Assembly (NCBI GenBank): GCA_900290365.1
Contig: OMOE01000037.1
Coordinates: forward strand, 1-37,055
DNA: 37,055 nucleotides
Direction of reading: 5' to 3'
DNA from: Syntrophobacter sp. SbD1
GTDB lineage: Bacteria > Desulfobacterota > Syntrophobacteria > Syntrophobacterales > Syntrophobacteraceae
Position numbers and translations under genes: made by a program. How positions within the stretch are numbered: position 1 is the first letter of the stretch; each line of letters starts with the position of its first letter. Positions 9,219-17,900 of the stretch are shown here, in pieces. The notes under the pieces were generated by a model. That model had not been told where the DNA came from and did not search any database. It worked only from the letters and a program-made list of their open reading frames with translations.

Positions 9219-9934
9219 CTATGACCCTTTTTGTATCTTGCATTCACCCCCGGCCCACGCGCGCTGGGCGCGCAAGAGCTATCCACAGATGACACAGATT
9301 GCACAGATGTTTCGGCCACGCACACATGTTAACTGCTGCCCTGCCGCCTCTGTGGCCTTTGTGCCTCCGTGGTGAACGCTTGCATTTTCATCTGTTAGCC
9401 GGATAATGATCGGGAGAATCTAAAATTTTAAGTTTAATAGAGAATTGATTAAAGCTCAATACGCGTTTGGAACAAAGGCTCACCGATCGGCAACTCACGC
9501 AAGAAGCCAGGCTGAAGCAAAAGAAAGACTGATTTAGGTTTTTGGATTTTAGATTTTAGATTTTTCACTGCCCCCTTATTTCACTGCTCAACCCATCGTT
9601 CGGGATGAAGAGAGGAAACAGGTGAAATATTCCTTTTTCAAGACCCCTCGTTTTTCACTCAGGCCGGCCTCACCGTAATTTTTGAGAATAGCGGCAGGAA
9701 CTTCACTTGGCCCGGCCAGGCCCGACCAGGTCCTGGCGGACCTGTGGACCGTATACCAATAGGCACAGGCAACAACTACTTTGCCGAATAAGTACTTTAG
9801 AGATAAGAAGGCGCTGCCGATTTTATACCCGTATACGATCAGGTGGCCCTCTAAAAGGAAGAAATTACTAATTTCCGTCTAGAGGAGGGAATCGAGACGA
9901 ACAATTATTTGTATTGCCGAGGAGTAGCCAAAAA
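9219..9934. other. Intergenic region, 716 bases, no gene seen
   Basis: No frame here looks coding. It holds a short GC hairpin (GCGCGC-TGG-GCGCGC, 9259-9273), a CACAGAT-rich stretch (9282-9310), AT-rich TTTTAGATTTTAG runs near 9545-9565 and one copy of a dispersed repeat (9664-9725). It probably contains the promoters of the two divergent flanking genes, but no clear -35/-10 pair was chosen. Confidence 0.6.
9664..9725. repeat. Dispersed repeat family A, copy 1
   Basis: The segment beginning CCGGCCTCACCGTAATTTTT and ending near the CTTCACTTGG...GGCCCGACC block matches 19110-19172 with a few substitutions. A shorter echo of the GGCCCGACCAGGCCCGACC end occurs near 11372-11392. Function unknown. 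Confidence 0.7.
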
Positions 9935-10402
9935 ATGAGAAAAACATTCGCCTTTCTGTCGTGTTTTCTTTTCCTGTCATTGCTCTATACTTCCTGGATA
10001 ATGGCCCAGGACCATGCCACGAAAGAGGAGTGCGTTGCCAAGTGCAAAGAAGCTGCTGCTCTTATAAAGGATATTGGGTTGGAAGCAGCATTGCCGAAGC
10101 TTCAAGATCCAAAAGGACAATTTGTGTGGAAAGACTCCTACGTCTATGTACAAGATCTAGAGGGCAAGATGTTGGCGCATCCAATGGTCCCTGCCCTGGT
10201 CGGAAAGAACTCGTCCGGCCTCAAGGACGTGAACGGCTTTAATTTCACTGCAGCGATAGTCACTCTGGCAAATGAAAAAGGTGAAGGCTGGATCGAGTAT
10301 ATGTGGCCTAAACCGGGCGAGAAAACTCCGTCCCAAAAAGTCGCTTTTGTCTATAGAGTGCCTGGGGAGAAGATTATTGTCTGCGCCGGAATTTATGAAT
10401 AG
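9935..10402 (+). CDS. Exported single-Cache-domain sensor protein
   Basis: A 155-residue protein with a cleavable-looking signal peptide (MRKTFAFLSCFLFLSLLYTS, likely cut after MAQ). The rest is a small extracellular Cache fold of the sCache_2 kind. Diagnostic stretches are FVWKDSYVYVQDLEGKMLAH, the HPMVPALVGKN turn and GEGWIEYMWPKPGEKTPS. Such domains bind small organic ligands, often carboxylates, in the periplasm. Normally they are fused to chemoreceptors or kinases; here the domain stands alone with no membrane or output domain. It could be a soluble ligand-binding partner of a separate sensor. The ATG at 9935 is chosen because GAGGAG lies 10 bases upstream; a TTG at 9914 in the same frame is less likely. 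It appears monocistronic. Confidence 0.85.
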   Translation: MRKTFAFLSCFLFLSLLYTSWIMAQDHATKEECVAKCKEAAALIKDIGLEAALPKLQDPKGQFVWKDSYVYVQDLEGKMLAHPMVPALVGKNSSGLKDVNGFNFTAAIVTLANEKGEGWIEYMWPKPGEKTPSQKVAFVYRVPGEKIIVCAGIYE

Positions 10403-10582
10403 CAAACTTTTTTGAGCGATTTGGGAGATGGAACTGGCCCTTCCAGACACTGCTGAGGGAAGGCCAGGCACATAAACATCATCACCGCCTTGCCCGCCGG
10501 GGCATGTTTTGGTTGCGGGCAGTTCCGCCACTATGGGCCACAAACAAGATTAAACCGATCACTGATGAAAGCACTGGTGAAA

Positions 10583-10643
10583 GCAAGGGGTCAAGTCTCC
10601 GTTTGAGAGCTAAAAACCCTCAAACGGAGACTTGACCCCTTGC
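10583..10643. repeat. Long perfect inverted repeat, 25-base arms
   Basis: The arms at 10583-10607 and 10619-10643 are exact reverse complements, separated by an 11-base loop. The core reads GGGGTCAAGTCTCCGTTTGA. No poly-T tract follows and no gene ends close by, so it is more likely a mobile palindromic unit (MITE/REP-like) than a terminator. No REP-associated transposase lies in the window. Confidence 0.85.
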
Positions 10644-10774
10644 CCCTTGCTCCCCCTATGCCGCAAAGTTCAACATGTCCGGATCATTTCCGTTATGCGA
10701 TCAGTGCCCGCCCGGATTTTCCAATTTGGCAAGGTGTGTTGATTTCTGAGTTCAGTTGTTAAACCGACCGGGGG

Positions 10775-10808
10775 GTGGGCCAAATGAAAGTATCAAAGTG
10801 GGCCAAAT
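10775..10808. repeat. Paired 11-base direct repeat, possible IS end
   Basis: GTGGGCCAAAT occurs at 10775-10785 and 10798-10808, 23 bases apart. Repeated short motifs of this kind are found at the ends of some insertion sequences, for instance IS21-like elements. No transposase is adjacent, so this is a weak call. Confidence 0.35.
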
Positions 10809-11001
10809 CAGGTTGACGAAACCAATCGAGGGGTGAGCGGCTTCGCAGGGAGCGGCGGACTGGGGGCCGGTGGTCAGAAAAAGCAGCGCGCAAAACGGAA
10901 AGAAGCAGCGGAGGGTGAGCAGGAAACCGGGGCAAAGGATAGTGATCAGCGCTAGTTAAAGGCAAAATTTCGGAGTTAAATGATTATTGAGTATCTTGAA
11001 A

Positions 11002-11138
11002 GTACCTGAAGTCATTCTCGAATTGTGGTCCTAAACGGTCTCAAGCCTAAAATACGGTGTTTTGGATGGATAATAAATACCGGGGTTTCGGAAAGGGTAC
11101 ATGAAGTCATAGGTGAATTCTGGTCCTAAATGGTATCA
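11002..11138. repeat. Two copies of a 42-base direct repeat
   Basis: 11002-11043 and 11097-11138 share the pattern GTACxTGAAGTCAT...GAATTxTGGTCCTAAAxGGTxTCA, 95 bases apart, with several substitutions. Origin unknown. Confidence 0.7.
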
Positions 11139-11562
11139 CGACGAAAAACGGAGCACGGAGGACGGAGGGCGATGATCTGGTTAGTGAGGCACTGGGGTAT
11201 GACCACGGCAGTTGACACAATATCATTCTGGGTATCTTCACTGCGGGAGAGCCATTCTGCGAATTGTCAAAGGGGTGCCGTTAAAGAGGCCATTTGGTGG
11301 CGAAAATCACATCCTAAGACTCTAAAATAGCCCAGCAGGATCGTTCTTTCCTTTAACAGTAAGGCTTTAGCGTGGCCCGACCAGGCCCGACCCCGTAGCG
11401 GCGGCGGCTTTGGCTTCATGCTTTGGCACGTTGCGCATCCCTTACCTAGATATAAATTCAATAATGGTTATCTTTCAAAAATACGTGTTCGAATTGGCCT
11501 CCTAAACTTGCCCGATGGTGGTCCGTTCGGAGTGAAATCAAATAGAGGTTCTGGAGATTGAT

Positions 11563-11931
11563 ATGATGAGCAAATTTGCAAAAGACGAATTCGAGGCGAC
11601 CTGTTCCCAGTTCGCCAGTGGCGATATGGGCCAAAATCCTTTGGATGAACAGGCCAAAAGAAGTTTCGAGCAGTACTCGAAAACTTTCGGAAAATACCTC
11701 TCGGACAAGGAAGGGGAGAAAAAATTTTCGAATGAAGAAACGCTGCGGAGAGAACGCGCCAAGAAGGCGAATAGAATTTACAAGCAGGTATGTGAAGACC
11801 TTCGTTTAAGCGCCTTCTTTTTCAATAATTTCGGAGATTGGAGCGAATACATTGACGGCAGGATGGACGATGCGGAATTTTACGGACACGCAATGACACG
11901 GGCTCAGCAGATGATGGCGGACCAGAACTGA
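11563..11931 (+). CDS. Small hypothetical protein
   Basis: A 122-residue, highly charged, mostly helical protein without signal peptide, membrane segment or recognisable motif. The frame is supported by a good ribosome site (GGAG six bases before ATG 11563), a following in-frame ATG and natural-looking composition. It contains repeated Lys/Glu-rich stretches (KYLSDKEGEKKF, RRERAKKANRIYKQ) and an aromatic cluster (LSAFFFNNFGDWSEYI). It stands alone in a repeat-rich region. I do not recognise the family. Confidence 0.55.
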   Translation: MMSKFAKDEFEATCSQFASGDMGQNPLDEQAKRSFEQYSKTFGKYLSDKEGEKKFSNEETLRRERAKKANRIYKQVCEDLRLSAFFFNNFGDWSEYIDGRMDDAEFYGHAMTRAQQMMADQN

Positions 11932-12012
11932 GGAAGGCATCATTCTGAATGGCAAAAAACTGAGCATAGTCTCGAATAGATAATCCTCAGGGACCTGGAG
12001 ACCGGCAGGGAA

Positions 12013-12201
12013 TTGGTAGAAGACGTTGACGGGGTATTCCCAAGCATTGGCGCCACGGTCAATTCTCAGCCGTTCACCGGCATTTTTGAAACCAATAAAT
12101 TTGGCGAAATTATAGTGGGAGTGCTCGGTGAAACGTCCGCCAAAGGTGTGCGGGCAGTCGGAGACATAAACAACGTCGAGAAACGGCTGTCACACGGGTA
12201 A
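12013..12201 (+). CDS. Doubtful short ORF or gene remnant
   Basis: A 62-codon frame starting with TTG. The same frame is open back to 11980 and there reads IILRDLETGRELVEDVDGVF, which has a protein-like composition, but no ribosome site or ATG was found. It might be the remains of a larger gene. No family recognised. Confidence 0.2.
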   Translation: MVEDVDGVFPSIGATVNSQPFTGIFETNKFGEIIVGVLGETSAKGVRAVGDINNVEKRLSHG

Positions 12202-12436
12202 TCAGGTGGGTTGGGTGTTTTCCGCGCCTTAAAGTATCCGCTATGGCCAGTATCGGTTTGTGTGGATTATCGCGCGGTGCGCCGGGCAGCCTACGTGCTA
12301 CCTCCCTCTTTCGGGCTTAGGTAATTGTGTATCCCCGAAAGTGCATGGACATGGTTGTTCGCAAAGGACTAGAAGATGCCTGAAAAAGCCATAGGCGATA
12401 CTTCAGGACAGATTGACTCCAATCCACACTCTTATA

Positions 12437-13912
12437 TCAGGCGCATTCAGCCTGAAATGGGATTCGGCCGGGAGGCTGGGTCACTTTCGGCAATGAGACC
12501 GTGAACGCGATTTCTCCCTGTTCCTCGGCGTATGAAATGGTGCCTTCCATTGTCTTGAGCAGCCTCTGGCAGAGCGGAAGCCCGATGCTTTGTCCTCCTT
12601 CATCGAATGGAAGGAAAAGCCTCTCGGGGTTCTTGAGCGGCGGACTTGTGCTCCTGTTTCTAAATTCGAGATGGAAGCTCTGCTCGCCCTCCAGCGTTCG
12701 TATGTTCAGTGTTCCCCCTTTGCCTATGGCCGCTACTGCATTGCGGATCAGGTTTATGCATACCTGTCCGAGTACGTCCCGATCCACGTAAGCTAACGCC
12801 ATAGCGGGGGCCAAGTCGAGCCGGCAGCGGATATGCATCCGCTCGATTTCGGGAGAGAGCAGATCGAGACTCTTCTCTACGATGGAGTTGATCGAACACT
12901 CTTCAAGTTGGACTTCCACTGGCTTGAGGTAGTCTCTGATTCTGCCCAATATCCTTTCGAGCCGCCCCGATTCGCTCAAGATGATATCCAACTCAGGCTG
13001 ATTCATGCCTTTTTTTTGCAGACGCCTGGCAAATCCGCCAATGGAGACGAGAGGATTTCGAATCTCGTGGGCAACTTCAGCGGAGATCGCCCCAAGGGTC
13101 TTTAGCTTTTCCCTTTGCACCAAGGATTTTTCCAGGAAAACGCGATCCGTTATGTCCACAATTGCCCCATCCACACACTCCATCCCGGAGTCATCCAGGC
13201 ATCGGCGGGTGGAAATAGACTTGATGATCGCATAGATAAGGCGTCCTTTTCTGTGGACCAGACGGCAATCAGTGGAAAAACCCGGCACCTCGGAGTCGAA
13301 CATGGACTGAAAAAACTCCAGAACACGAGACCGATCTTCATGATGGATGTGTTCGGAAAACCAGTCCGGAACCTCGATGACTTCCTCGGGAGTGTAACCC
13401 AGTATGGAGAGGGATGCCTGATTTATGAAGTCTAACCGAAGGTCTTTGCGCAGTACAAAAATAAGCAGCGGCAGGCCCTGGACCAAATCGAAATAGCGCT
13501 TTTCGGCCAATTGAATCTGTCTTTTGAGAGAACTTCGCTCCTCGTAGTGGTGGAGGCAGATCCCCAACTCGGCGAAGCTGAAAGGTTTTCTTAGAAAATC
13601 GCTTGCTCCCAGCTTAACGGCCTGCACGGCGTGCTCTATCATGTCCGAACCCGTTATAAACACCACTTCGAGGCAAGAACCGCGCTCCCTGAGCTTCGTG
13701 GCCAACTCCAGGCCGCTCATGCCCGGCAGGTTGATGTCGACGAATGCGAGCCCGAAGGATTCATTCTCGGATAGGCTCAGGGCCTTGACGGGAGTGGAGC
13801 AGATTACCGGATCGTAGCCCTTGTGCTCCAGCACCTCCTTGAGCATATCGCAGATGCCCGGATCGTCGTCCACGACCAGTATTTTTACCGAGGGTAGCTG
13901 ATCGGTAACCAT
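12437..13912 (-). CDS. Receiver-PAS-histidine kinase protein
   Basis: A 491-residue soluble signalling protein. An N-terminal receiver domain (about residues 8-125) has the acidic DDD pocket, phospho-acceptor Asp59 (FVDINLPG) and Lys in LRKPF. A PAS/PAC domain (about 135-260) follows, then a dimerisation/H-box helix with EVAHEIRNPL (His282) and an ATPase domain. The N box (CINLIRNAVAAI) is good. The G1 box is degraded: the usual DxGxGI motif reads FRNRSTSPPLKN, though a PFDEGGQSIGLPL segment follows. ATP binding may therefore be weak. GGAGG eight bases upstream supports the ATG at 13912. There is no transmembrane segment and no output regulator beside it; it may be an intermediate in a phosphorelay. 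Confidence 0.88.
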   Translation of the reverse strand: MVTDQLPSVKILVVDDDPGICDMLKEVLEHKGYDPVICSTPVKALSLSENESFGLAFVDINLPGMSGLELATKLRERGSCLEVVFITGSDMIEHAVQAVKLGASDFLRKPFSFAELGICLHHYEERSSLKRQIQLAEKRYFDLVQGLPLLIFVLRKDLRLDFINQASLSILGYTPEEVIEVPDWFSEHIHHEDRSRVLEFFQSMFDSEVPGFSTDCRLVHRKGRLIYAIIKSISTRRCLDDSGMECVDGAIVDITDRVFLEKSLVQREKLKTLGAISAEVAHEIRNPLVSIGGFARRLQKKGMNQPELDIILSESGRLERILGRIRDYLKPVEVQLEECSINSIVEKSLDLLSPEIERMHIRCRLDLAPAMALAYVDRDVLGQVCINLIRNAVAAIGKGGTLNIRTLEGEQSFHLEFRNRSTSPPLKNPERLFLPFDEGGQSIGLPLCQRLLKTMEGTISYAEEQGEIAFTVSLPKVTQPPGRIPFQAECA

Positions 13913-14092
13913 GGAAGCCTCCAGCGATCAGATAGCCTCAGGTCCCATGATTCCGCGCTATTTAATGAGGTATGCACGGCGGTTTCATTTTCACCTGAGG
14001 TAATGGGAAGCTCGGAGTAGTTTATTTTTGACCTACCCGGAAGGGAAACACTAACTTTAAGTTCCCTGACTGTGAGCGGATCATACTGCAAA

Positions 14093-14436
14093 CTAAATAA
14101 GAACTCTTGATTTCACAAGCAAGACTTCCAAACCATGAAAACCATAGCGGAGATCGTCACTCACCACTAAAGCGAGAAGTTCGCGATGTATTGTGACCAC
14201 TATCCGGGGCTTCCTCGGCTCATAGGGAATTCGAGGAATTGAGTGATGGGAACCGAGGGCGCTCCATAGCGTTGTGCCACTTTCGTACTGGGTCTCGCAA
14301 TGGCCAACTCGGGCCTTGACCAGGTACCTTGCGGCCATCCAGATATTTTGGATATAGGGATCTCCGTGTTCACAGTTCTCCAGGAATTCTTCAAGGGTGG
14401 CTGGCACTTGTTCGGCGCTTCGTTAATGTCGATCAT
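14093..14436 (-). pseudogene. Hypothetical gene with an apparent frameshift (second of a pair)
   Basis: From ATG 14436 the protein begins MIDINEAPN and overlaps the end of the preceding gene. The natural-looking continuation (QVPATLEEFLENCEHGDPYI..., ending GFHGLEVLLVKSRVLI) is in a different frame, entered by a one-base shift around 14405-14410. That continuation has helix and strand patterns like a real protein of about 115 residues. Family not recognised. A sequencing error would restore an intact gene. Confidence 0.35.
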
Positions 14437-14822
14437 TTGTGGTCTCCATGCGGTCGATGACGCTTTTCGCCTCGGAAATCATGTAGTCTTCTCGGGATAG
14501 CCGCAAAATCCCCGGTGAGGAGTTTCTGGTGGTACTGCTCGATGTCAGCGAATGGGACAGCATGAAGGTAGCGGAAAAAATCCGGCTGAGTATTTGCCAA
14601 ATCACTATAAAGCTTCCAGAAGCTGTGCTTCAGAAGACGATCAGTCTGGGAATAAGTGAGTTTCCTGCTGATATAGGTACTCTCTGAAGTTGTATCAAAT
14701 TTGCTAACCTGGTGCTCTATAAGGCAAAGGAAGGAGGCCGCAACAGGAGCGTAAGATTCACCAGTGATATGTGGAAAGAGGAACAGGTTTGATTTAAGCA
14801 GACCTAAAAGATATAACCCCAT
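14423..14822 (-). pseudogene. Hypothetical gene with an apparent frameshift (first of a pair)
   Basis: From ATG 14822 the frame reads MGLYLLGLLKSNLFLFPHIT and onward to HAVPFADIEQYHQKLLTGDF. A one-base change near the CCC at about 14495-14500 then joins it to REDYMISEAKSVIDRMETTN in another frame. That ends in a TAA at 14423-14425, overlapping the next gene's ATG, which is typical of translational coupling. The intact product would be about 130 residues. I do not recognise the family; the two-gene coupled layout resembles a toxin-antitoxin pair, but that is inference. Confidence 0.35.
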
Positions 14823-14927
14823 GCCTCTCTTCGTCTTTGAGAAATGGTGTACCTGCAAAAGCCGGTTTCCTGGATAGTTTTGCGCAAAACCGTGGGAAGG
14901 TTATGGGACGGAGTAAAAAGGAACAAA

Positions 14928-17900
14928 ATGGAGTTCATCCCGAAAAAGTTTATACCGAAGCAAAGAGAGTGGCTTTCGCTAAAAGTTGCCATGATGTACG
15001 TCCTTCTGGGATCAAGTTGGATCTATTTCTCAGATAAATTAATGGGAACGCTTGCTGCTGATCCTCAATCCGCTGTCCGCATCTCCCTGATAAAAGGGCT
15101 CATGTATATCCTGGTAACAGCAGCGCTGCTCTTCTTTATTATTCACAAGGGGGTGCTCCGAATCCAACGGTCTGAGGAGGCAATCCGAGAGACGGCGACC
15201 AGACTTGAGAACACGCTGGAAAGTATCAGCGACGCCTTCTTCTCCATGGATGACAATCTTGTAGTAACCTATTTCAATGCCCCGGCAGAACGAATGCTGA
15301 ACCGGAAGGCCACGGAAGTGATCGGGAAGTATCTCTTTGATGCATTCCCTGAGGCCAAGGGATCAATTTTCGATGAAAAGTATCATTACGCCGTTACCGA
15401 GAAAGCTTCCGTGGCCTTTGAGGCTTATTTTGACATCGCTCCATATCGTAATTGGTACGAAGTGAGGATCTATCCGCAGAAAAAAGGCATTTCCGTCTAT
15501 TTCCAGATCATCACCGAACGAAAGCAGGCGGAGGAACGGCTCCGGAAAAGCGAACAGCGCTTCTTTCTGGCCATGGAAGCCACCAAAGACGGACTCTGGG
15601 ACTGGGATCTGCACACCGACGAGGTCTACTACAGTCCGGGTTATCTAGCCATGCTAGGTTATACGCCCGGCGAAGTCCCGGCTGACGCCAGTGTCTGGGC
15701 AGATCGTATCCACCCCGAGGACAAAGATGCCGCGCTCAAGGCAAATATGGACTGCATCGAGAATCGCCGCGATGACTTCGATGTCGAGTTTCGCATGCAG
15801 GCCAAAAACGGGGAATGGCGATGGATTCTGGGACGTGGGAAAGCAGCCGGTCGCGATGAAAGTGGACGGGCTATCAGGATGGTCGGCACCCATACCGACA
15901 TCACCGAGCGCAAGCTGGCCGAAATTGCGTTGCGAGAGAGCGAGGAACGTTTCTCCAGATTCTTTCACGCAAATCCCATGGCCTCCAGTATATCACGACT
16001 GAGCGACGGCCAATTTGTCGACGCCAATGATGCATTCCTGGACTTATTTGGTTACACGCGCGAGGAGGTCATCGGCCAAACCTCGTTGAAGCTGGGGACC
16101 TGGGCTAATCCTGGAGAACGAACGAAGGCAATCGAGATACTGCAAAAGCATGGCAGGGCAAAGAACTTTGAAACCCAACGCATCAGGAAATCAGGTGAGA
16201 TCATAGATGTGCTTGGCTTCGGCGAGGTGATCGATATAGCCGGGGAGAAGTATATATTGAGCCTTGCATATGACATCACTGAACGCAAGCTGGCCGAAGA
16301 GAATTTAAAAGAACGTGATGAGTTCCTAACGGCGGTTGTGGAAAATATCCCTGACATGATCTTCGTTAAAGATGCCAAAGAGCTTCGTTTTGTCCGCTTC
16401 AACAGGGCGGCGGAGGACCTGCTGGGCTATTCAAGAGACAATATGATCGGTAAGACTGACCATGACATTTTCCCGAAAGATATTGCGGACTTTTTCACCA
16501 GGAATGATAGAGAAGTTCTGGGTAAGAAGACGCTAAAGGACATCCCAGAGGAGACGATTTCTACAAGGCTAAACGGCACACGAATATTGCACACGAAGAA
16601 GATTCCTATTCTAAGTAAGAAGAAGGGAGAGCCAAAATACCTGCTGGGGATTTCCGAAGACATCACCGAACGAAAGCAGATGGAAGAAGCGATCAAGAAG
16701 CGGCTCATTGCCTTGACTCGTCCTCTGGATTCGAATGAAATTGAATTTGAGGAACTCTTTGATATCGAAGAAATTCAGAAGCTGCAGGATCAATTTGCGA
16801 ACGCCACCGGTGTGGCGTCAATCATCACTAATGTTGATGGGACACCCATTACGAAACCAAGCAGCTTTTGCCGGTTGTGCGAAACAATAATTCGCAGGAC
16901 AGAAAAGGGCCTAAGGAACTGTTATTATTCGGACTCGGTAATCGGCCGCTGCAATCCTGAAGGCCCTATCATTCAGCCATGCCTAAGTGGCGGATTGTGG
17001 GATGCGGGGGCCAGTATCACCGTTGGCGGTCGACACGTTGCGAACTGGCTAATCGGCCAGGTTCGCGATGAAACCCAGGACGAAGACCAGATGCGGGAGT
17101 ACGCACGGGCAATTGGCATTGATGAAGAAACCTTTATTGACGCGTTTCGCGAAGTCCCTTCAATGTCGAAGGACCAGTTTGAGAAGATCGCCCAGGCATT
17201 ATTCACCCTTGCTGGACAGTTGTCCTCAATGGCATATCAGAACGTACAGCAGGCACGGTTCATTACCGAGCGCAAACAAGCCGAAGAAGAGCTTGTGCGC
17301 CTGGCCACAGCCATTGAGCATGCTGGCGAAGGCATTATCATTCTCGACACCAATTTTAATATCCAGTATGCCAATCCGGCTTTCAAACGCATCACCGGCT
17401 ATGAGGGAAACCAAATCGTAGGTCGCCACGCCAGTATTCTCAAAAGCGGCAAACATGAGGAGAGCCTTTATCAAAATCTGCGAGAAACCCTCAAGCGCGG
17501 AGAGGGTTGGTCCGGGCGCTTTATTAACAAGAAGAAAGATGGCATACTTTACCATGCAGATGTGACTGCTTCAGCCATCCGGGATAACTCGGGAGCAATA
17601 ATCAATTATGTGAGCATTCATAGGGATATAACAAAAGAAGTGGAATTAGAGAAAGAGCTTCGACAGGCACAGAAGATGGAGGCCATCGGAAATTTTTCCG
17701 GAGGGATAGCGCACGATTTCAACAATATCCTTGCGGCCATAATGGGTTTCACGGAATTAAGCCTGAGCAAAGTTCCGGAAGGAAGCCCTGTGCGAAGCAA
17801 CCTCGAACAAGTGCTAAAGGCCACCATGCGTGCCTCGGGTGTGGTTAGACAAATACTTGCTTTCAGCCGTCAGAGCGAGCAGGAACGCAAACCTATGGCA

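Larger units (their letters stand above)
10403..11562. other. Intergenic region, 1160 bases, repeats but no gene
   Basis: No credible coding frame was found on either strand. The region holds a 25-base perfect inverted repeat (10583-10643), a paired 11-base direct repeat (10775-10808) and two copies of a 42-base direct repeat (11002-11138). It looks like a graveyard of small mobile or repeated elements. Confidence 0.6.

Noticed and set aside
72..9840. Several GTATAC hexamers (before the transposase and before the Cache gene) as further regulon operators
   Set aside because: A six-base site is expected several times by chance in 37 kb. None is followed at about 66 bases by a -24/-12 promoter.
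9760..9870. Possible sigma-54 promoter upstream of the Cache gene
   Set aside because: GG and GC pairs are present but none has the required 12-base register.
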